From an uncultured Ruminococcus sp. (GTDB lineage: Bacteria > Bacillota > Clostridia > Oscillospirales > Ruminococcaceae): a DNA stretch of 64,000 bases. The position numbers and the translations under genes are program-made. This document shows, piece after piece, positions 59,661-64,000 of this stretch. Each line of letters starts with the position of its first letter. Position 1 is the stretch's first letter. Below the pieces are notes generated by a model. That model saw nothing but the letters and a program-made list of their open reading frames with translations. It was not told the DNA's origin and did no database searches. The DNA lies in contig CAKSAK010000001.1 of assembly GCA_934435205.1 (NCBI GenBank), positions 62,001 to 126,000 of the forward strand, given 5' to 3'.

Positions 59661-61697
59661 TCAATTATCTGACATAGTTTTATCAAAGAGCTTATCCACA
59701 AGCTCTCTTAGATATATATTTTCTGTACGCTCAAGTTTAGGGTCTGCGTTTCTGATAAGCTGTGCAGCTTCCTGTGCTTTTCTTAGTATATCCATATCCT
59801 GTGACATATCCGCAATCTTCAATGCAGGAAGGCCATGCTGTCTGCTTCCGAAAAAGTCACCGGGACCTCTGAGTTTAAGATCTTCCTCAGATATCTTAAA
59901 GCCGTCATTAGTCTTACCCAAAATTTTAAGTCTTTTTACGCTTTCCTCATTCACGTTGTCTGTAATAAGGATACAGCTTGATTTATATTTACCTCTTCCC
60001 ACACGTCCACGAAGCTGGTGAAGCTGGGAAAGACCAAATCTGTCGGCATTTTCTATTACCATTATTGCCGCATTAGGCACGTCAACGCCTACCTCAACAA
60101 CTGTTGTGGAAACAAGCAGGTCTATTTTATGCTCCTTGAAGTCGTTCATGACCTGTTCTTTCTGAGCGCCGCTCATTCTGCCGTGGAGAAGTCCCACTGT
60201 GTAATCTTTAAACGTACTCTGAGAAAGCTTTTTGGCATAGGTCTTGACGTCCTGCAAGTCCATATCGCTTTCCTCTATCATTGGACAGACTATATAACCC
60301 TGTCTGCCCTCGTCAAGATATTTTTTCACATAGTTAAAAGCACGCTCACGGAGCTTACCTGTGACGGCATATGTTTCAACGGGCTGTCTGCCCTTTGGAA
60401 GCTCTTTCAGCACAGAAATATCAAGGTCGCCATATATCATAAGGGCAAGAGTTCTTGGGATAGGCGTGGCTGACATAACGAGCTTATGGGGATTTTCACC
60501 CTTTGAAGCAAGTGCCGCACGCTGTTCAACGCCAAAGCGATGCTGTTCGTCTGTTATGACAAGGGCAAGCTTCTTAAACTTCGTTGTCTGCTGAACAAGA
60601 GCGTGTGTTCCCACTGCAACGGCGTATTCACCGCTTTCAAGCCCCTCTTTCACAAGCTTTTTCTGTTTTGCGGTCATAGAGCCTGTGAGAAGTGCCACCT
60701 TTACGCCTAGCGGTTCAAGGAAGCCTTTCAAGGTTTCATAATGCTGTTCCGCAAGTATCTCAGTAGGCGCCATAAGTGCGGTCTGACAGCCGTTTTGATA
60801 CACAAAATATGCCGCTCCTGCTGCAACTGCGGTCTTACCCGAGCCGACGTCGCCCTGAACAAGTCTGTTCATAGGCTGTTCTTTCTGCATATCCATTATA
60901 CAATCATCTATAGCAGTTAGCTGGCTGTTCGTGAGGGTAAAAGGCAGTGCATTATAAAAGCTGTCCATATCCTGCGCTTTGAGGATACAGCCGCTTTTTT
61001 CACGGCTTCGGCTTTTCATAAGCTGCATACCAAGCTGCAAAACAAGAAGCTCGTCAAAGACAAGACGATTTTTTGCAAGCTCGCAGATGTGCATATCTTT
61101 CGGAAAATGTATATTCTCCAAAGCATATTCAAGAGAACAGAAATTATACCTCTGCATTATGCTTTTTGGAAGCGGCTCATAGATATTCTTATTAAAAACA
61201 TTCAGGGCGAGCCTTACTGTTTTTCTGAGCATTTGCTGACTAAGACCCTCTGTGAGGTGATAGACAGGCTGGACTTTATCTTCCGTATCGGCAGGAAGTA
61301 TCACAGGAGAATTTATCTCTTTTCGCACAAGGTTTCCTGTTATCCTGCCGCAGAGGTAATACTCTCTATCCACTTCAAGCTGTTTATACATATACTCGCT
61401 GTTATAGATAACTATTACAAGGTCGGTGACGTCGTCGGTAAAAATGACTTTGTACACTGACAGACCTTTTCTAATACGGGCTTCGGGGAGCTTTTTCACT
61501 ACCCTGCCCCTTACTATGCAAGGCTCGTTAGTTGGTGCGTCTGCTATGGGAACGGGCGAGGTATAGTCGATATAGCTTCTCGGATAGTGACAAAGCAGGT
61601 CATAGACTGTTTTCACGCCTAGCTTTTCATAGCATTCGGCACGCTTTTCGCCAACGCCTTTTAGATACTCTATTGGTTTCTCAAGATCTTTTAACAA
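59661..61697 (-). CDS. recG: ATP-dependent DNA helicase RecG
   Basis: 678 residues from TTG 61697, 7 nt behind AGGTGG. N-terminal wedge domain with an OB fold (YPRSYIDYTSPVPIADAP...), then an SF2 helicase core: RLVQGDVGSGKTAVAAGAA (Walker A), MAPTEILAEQH, VGTHALVQ, VITDEQHRFGVEQR (DEQH), SATPIPRTLALMIYGD, and STTVVEVGVDVPNAAIMVIENADRFGLSQLHQLRGRVGRG (QxxGRxGR). It regresses stalled replication forks and processes branched DNA. Has its own promoter at 61736-61764. Confidence 0.97.
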   Translation of the reverse strand: MLKDLEKPIEYLKGVGEKRAECYEKLGVKTVYDLLCHYPRSYIDYTSPVPIADAPTNEPCIVRGRVVKKLPEARIRKGLSVYKVIFTDDVTDLVIVIYNSEYMYKQLEVDREYYLCGRITGNLVRKEINSPVILPADTEDKVQPVYHLTEGLSQQMLRKTVRLALNVFNKNIYEPLPKSIMQRYNFCSLEYALENIHFPKDMHICELAKNRLVFDELLVLQLGMQLMKSRSREKSGCILKAQDMDSFYNALPFTLTNSQLTAIDDCIMDMQKEQPMNRLVQGDVGSGKTAVAAGAAYFVYQNGCQTALMAPTEILAEQHYETLKGFLEPLGVKVALLTGSMTAKQKKLVKEGLESGEYAVAVGTHALVQQTTKFKKLALVITDEQHRFGVEQRAALASKGENPHKLVMSATPIPRTLALMIYGDLDISVLKELPKGRQPVETYAVTGKLRERAFNYVKKYLDEGRQGYIVCPMIEESDMDLQDVKTYAKKLSQSTFKDYTVGLLHGRMSGAQKEQVMNDFKEHKIDLLVSTTVVEVGVDVPNAAIMVIENADRFGLSQLHQLRGRVGRGKYKSSCILITDNVNEESVKRLKILGKTNDGFKISEEDLKLRGPGDFFGSRQHGLPALKIADMSQDMDILRKAQEAAQLIRNADPKLERTENIYLRELVDKLFDKTMSDN

Positions 61698-61735
61698 ACT
61701 CTCACCACCTGTCAGCTTTTACTCCACTTAATACG

Positions 61736-61764
61736 ATTATAACATACATCGCATAAAAGGTCAA
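61736..61764 (-). promoter_or_regulatory. Promoter of recG
   Basis: Minus strand: TTGACC (61759-61764), 17 bp, TATAAT (61736-61741). Confidence 0.75.
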
Positions 61765-61825
61765 TGACTTTTATTCAAATCATACATATTTACGCCATTT
61801 TCCCTGCACGTTTTGCATTTTTGCA

Positions 61826-61860
61826 CAAAAAAAGAACAGATGAAAAAAATCATCTGTCCT
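61826..61860 (-). terminator. Intrinsic terminator after pyrG
   Basis: Minus strand: ACAGATGA-TTTTT-TCATCTGT followed by TCTTTTTTT. Confidence 0.85.
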
Positions 61861-61880
61861 TGATAAAAAGTTATATGTTA

Positions 61881-63509
61881 TTATACTTTCTCGCCAAACT
61901 CAGAATACTCGATAGAAGCTCTGATGAAATCTCTGAACAGCGGGTGCGCTCTGTTTGGTCTTGACTTGAACTCTGGGTGGAACTGGACACCAACGAACCA
62001 TGGGTGTACATTCTTTGGAAGCTCTACTATCTCAACAAGCTTTTCGTCAGGTGAAAGGCCTGCAAGCATAAGACCCTTATCTTCAAGAAGCTTTCTGTAT
62101 TCATTATTGAACTCCCAACGGTGACGATGACGCTCACGGATAAGATTCTGTGGCGCTGAATAGATCTCAGCACATCTTGAATCGTCTGCAAGCTTGCATG
62201 GATAAAGGCCAAGTCGCATCGTGCCGCCCTTTTCTGTGATATCCTTCTGTGAATCCATGATATCTATAACAGGATATGGAGTGTCACCAAATTCGGAAGA
62301 ATTTGCCCCTTCCAGTCCGGCAACGTGTCTTGCGAACTCAACAACAGACATCTGCATACCGAGACAGATACCGAACATTGGTATCTTATGTTCTCTTGCA
62401 TATTTGATAGCTTCGATCATGCCCTCGATTCCTCTGTCGCCAAATCCGCCCGGTACGATTATGCCGTCGCAGCCGTGGAGCATTTCAGCTACAGTGTTCT
62501 CGTTGAGATTTTCAGACTGTATCCACTTGATATCAACTTCTGCGCTGTTCTCAAAACCGCCGTGACGGAGAGCTTCTGCTACGGAAAGATAAGCGTCCTC
62601 AAGCTCAACATACTTACCAACAAGGCCGATAGTCACTTTCTTGTTGCAGCTATGAACTCTGCCTATCATTTCCTGCCACTCTTTAAGGTCAGGCTGTCTG
62701 CACTCAAGCTTAAGATGATGACAAACAACATCTGCAAGGCCCTCTTTTTCAAGCCAGAGAGGTACTTCATAAAGGGACGGAGCCGTAAGGTTCTGAATAA
62801 CGTCCTCTGCTCTGACGTTGCAGAAAAGACCTATCTTCTGCTTCATATCCTCAGGTATCTCCATTTCAGAACGAAGAACAAGGATATTAGGCTGGATACC
62901 TATAGAAAGCAGTTCCTTTACGGAATGCTGTGTAGGCTTTGATTTAAGCTCCTTTGAGCCTGAGATATAAGGCAGCAGGCACACATGGATAAACACGGAA
63001 TTTTCTCTGCCAAGCTCAATAGAAGCCTGTCTGATAGCCTCAAGGAATGGTGTGGACTCAATATCGCCCACTGTTCCGCCTATCTCTGTGATAACTATAT
63101 CTGTGTCAGTTGATTTGCCTACTCTGTAAAGACGATCCTTTATCTCGTTAGTGATATGAGGAACTACCTGAACTGTGCCGCCAAGATAATCTCCTCTTCT
63201 CTCCTTATTAAGAACTGTCCAGTATATCTTACCTGTGGTAACATTTGAGTTGATAGAAAGATTTTCGTCGATAAATCTCTCATAGTGACCAAGATCAAGG
63301 TCAGTTTCCGCACCATCGTCAGTTACGAAAACCTCACCATGCTGATAAGGTGACATTGTGCCTGGATCGACATTTATATACGGGTCAAATTTCTGAATGG
63401 TAACGCTGTAGCCCCTTGCTTTTAACAATCTTCCCAGTGACGCAGCGGTTATGCCCTTTCCAAGACCTGATACTACACCGCCTGTTACAAAGACATATTT
63501 TGTAGGCAT
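61881..63509 (-). CDS. pyrG: CTP synthase
   Basis: 542 residues from ATG 63509 behind GGAGG; the longer frame upstream has no ribosome site. Amidoligase domain starts PTKYVFVTGGVVSGLGKGITAASLGRLLKARGY, with DPYINVDPGTMSPYQHGEVFVTDDGAETDLDLGHYERF. The C-terminal class I glutamine amidotransferase has the GICLGMQM nucleophile Cys and the VQFHPEF His/Glu pair. It makes CTP from UTP, ATP and glutamine. A terminator between promoter and gene indicates attenuation control. Confidence 0.97.
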   Translation of the reverse strand: MPTKYVFVTGGVVSGLGKGITAASLGRLLKARGYSVTIQKFDPYINVDPGTMSPYQHGEVFVTDDGAETDLDLGHYERFIDENLSINSNVTTGKIYWTVLNKERRGDYLGGTVQVVPHITNEIKDRLYRVGKSTDTDIVITEIGGTVGDIESTPFLEAIRQASIELGRENSVFIHVCLLPYISGSKELKSKPTQHSVKELLSIGIQPNILVLRSEMEIPEDMKQKIGLFCNVRAEDVIQNLTAPSLYEVPLWLEKEGLADVVCHHLKLECRQPDLKEWQEMIGRVHSCNKKVTIGLVGKYVELEDAYLSVAEALRHGGFENSAEVDIKWIQSENLNENTVAEMLHGCDGIIVPGGFGDRGIEGMIEAIKYAREHKIPMFGICLGMQMSVVEFARHVAGLEGANSSEFGDTPYPVIDIMDSQKDITEKGGTMRLGLYPCKLADDSRCAEIYSAPQNLIRERHRHRWEFNNEYRKLLEDKGLMLAGLSPDEKLVEIVELPKNVHPWFVGVQFHPEFKSRPNRAHPLFRDFIRASIEYSEFGEKV

Positions 63510-63542
63510 ATCATTTTTCCTCCATATATCAAAAATAAAACA

Positions 63543-63582
63543 CAAAAAAATCAGGTGAGATCATGTGGACACAACTCACCTT
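63543..63582 (-). terminator. Leader terminator (attenuator) of pyrG
   Basis: Minus strand: AGGTGAG-15 nt-CTCACCT followed by GATTTTTTT, between the promoter and the pyrG start. Such a terminator is known from CTP-sensitive pyrG attenuation in Bacillus. Confidence 0.75.
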
Positions 63583-63597
63583 TTCGCTCTTACTAAT

Positions 63598-63626
63598 ATC
63601 ATAACAAATTTTTATACAAAAGGCAA
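63598..63626 (-). promoter_or_regulatory. Promoter of pyrG
   Basis: Minus strand: TTGCCT (63621-63626), 17 bp, TATGAT (63598-63603); predicted start near 63591. Confidence 0.7.
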
Positions 63627-63772
63627 GTGTTTTTTCTATTTTTCTCTGAATTTTTTATAAATTATCAAATAGCTGCAATAACCTCTTGTAAAATTGTTGT
63701 AAATTAAAGCGATTTTATTTGATTATATAAAAATAGAGGTAATTTTAAAGTCAAATTCGTACGAAATTTATG

Positions 63773-63801
63773 TTGTAATTTGAGGTAAAATAGTATATAC
63801 T
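63773..63801 (+). promoter_or_regulatory. Promoter of the gene at 63874
   Basis: TTGTAA (63773-63778), 17 bp, TATACT (63796-63801). Confidence 0.65.
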
Positions 63802-63873
63802 ATTAGTGTATTATGCTTAAACGAGCTATAGACTTCCGGCTTGCTGACTTTAATCGGAAACGAGGTTTATTTT

Positions 63874-64000
63874 ATGGACAACGACAACAAGAACACCTCC
63901 AACAATCAGGGAGATAAGGATTTACAGTCGCTAATATCCAATGCAATAGAAAATAGAAAGATACTTGACACTTCAAACTCAAACGGACCTACGGGGGTCA
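63874..64000 (+). CDS. Start of a protein cut by the window edge, function unknown
   Basis: 42 codons from ATG 63874, preceded by GAGG with 8-nt spacing. The visible N-terminus (MDNDNKNTSNNQGDKDLQS...ENRKILDTSNSNG) is Asn/Asp/Ser-rich and disordered, without a signal peptide so far. Some regulators and membrane-fused kinases of clostridia have such tails, but nothing allows assignment. Confidence 0.65.
   Translation, partial: MDNDNKNTSNNQGDKDLQSLISNAIENRKILDTSNSNGPTGV

Noticed and set aside
63543..63591. 16-codon leader peptide in the pyrG leader
   Set aside because: The GTG start has no properly spaced ribosome site and the peptide lacks informative codons.

Overview
The window looks like chromosomal DNA of a low-GC, gut-type Firmicute, most likely Ruminococcus or a close Oscillospiraceae relative. 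I infer this from protein flavour (IreB, archaeal-type Asd, PilM-PilN fusion, GH31 alpha-xylosidase), from AT-rich sigma-A-type promoters with strong GGAGG ribosome sites, and from T-box and lysine-riboswitch leaders. No rRNA or tRNA gene was seen.

Layout. 1-8.7 kb (minus): a secreted protein cut by the edge, a PdaA-type deacetylase, ireB, then pheS-X-pheT behind a T-box leader, two small unknown genes and a secreted fibronectin-III protein. 9-12.3 kb (plus): a small secreted protein, a lipoprotein and an apparently decayed ABC transporter in which a permease is fused to a Walker-A-less ATPase end. 12.6-21 kb (minus): acyl-CoA synthetase with a HAD phosphatase (behind 19-bp tandem repeats), mntP, and an operon of acyltransferase, PAS, phosphoesterase and tgt, with queA upstream. 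21.2-24.6 kb (plus): lysine riboswitch, asd, dapA, dapB. 24.6-30.2 kb (minus): RNA methyltransferase, MoxR, DUF58, transglutaminase. 30.7-40.6 kb: three small unknown genes, a 12-repeat CRISPR array and a complete type I-C cas set (cas3, 5c, 8c, 7, 4, 1, 2). 40.8-46.2 kb (plus): CapA-like lipoprotein, GH31 alpha-xylosidase, DUF3783 protein, DMT transporter. 46.3-58.8 kb: a type IV pilus locus (pilT, pilB, prepilin peptidase, two large pilin-like proteins, PilX-like, PilO, PilMN, PilC). 59-63.5 kb (minus): membrane protein, recG, pyrG with a terminator in its leader. The last 127 bases begin another plus-strand gene.

The most notable observation is in the 306-bp gap between cas3 and cas5c. On the strand opposite the cas genes there is a good promoter (TTGACT-17-TATAAT), a diverged CRISPR repeat that keeps a small hairpin and the crRNA handle (12 identical bases, TGTGAGTTGAAA), a spacer-sized segment of about 36 nt, and then an intrinsic terminator. 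This is the architecture of a stand-alone crRNA-like RNA, as in Cas-regulating CreR or CreA RNAs. Next to a TTC motif inside the divergent cas5c promoter, 6 of the 7 paired seed positions match. This suggests, but does not prove, that Cascade guided by this RNA represses its own operon.

Other points worth attention: the large pilin-like protein carrying repeats and a C-terminal beta-rich domain resembling carbohydrate-binding modules; a family of short dispersed palindromes between genes; and a gene inserted between pheS and pheT.
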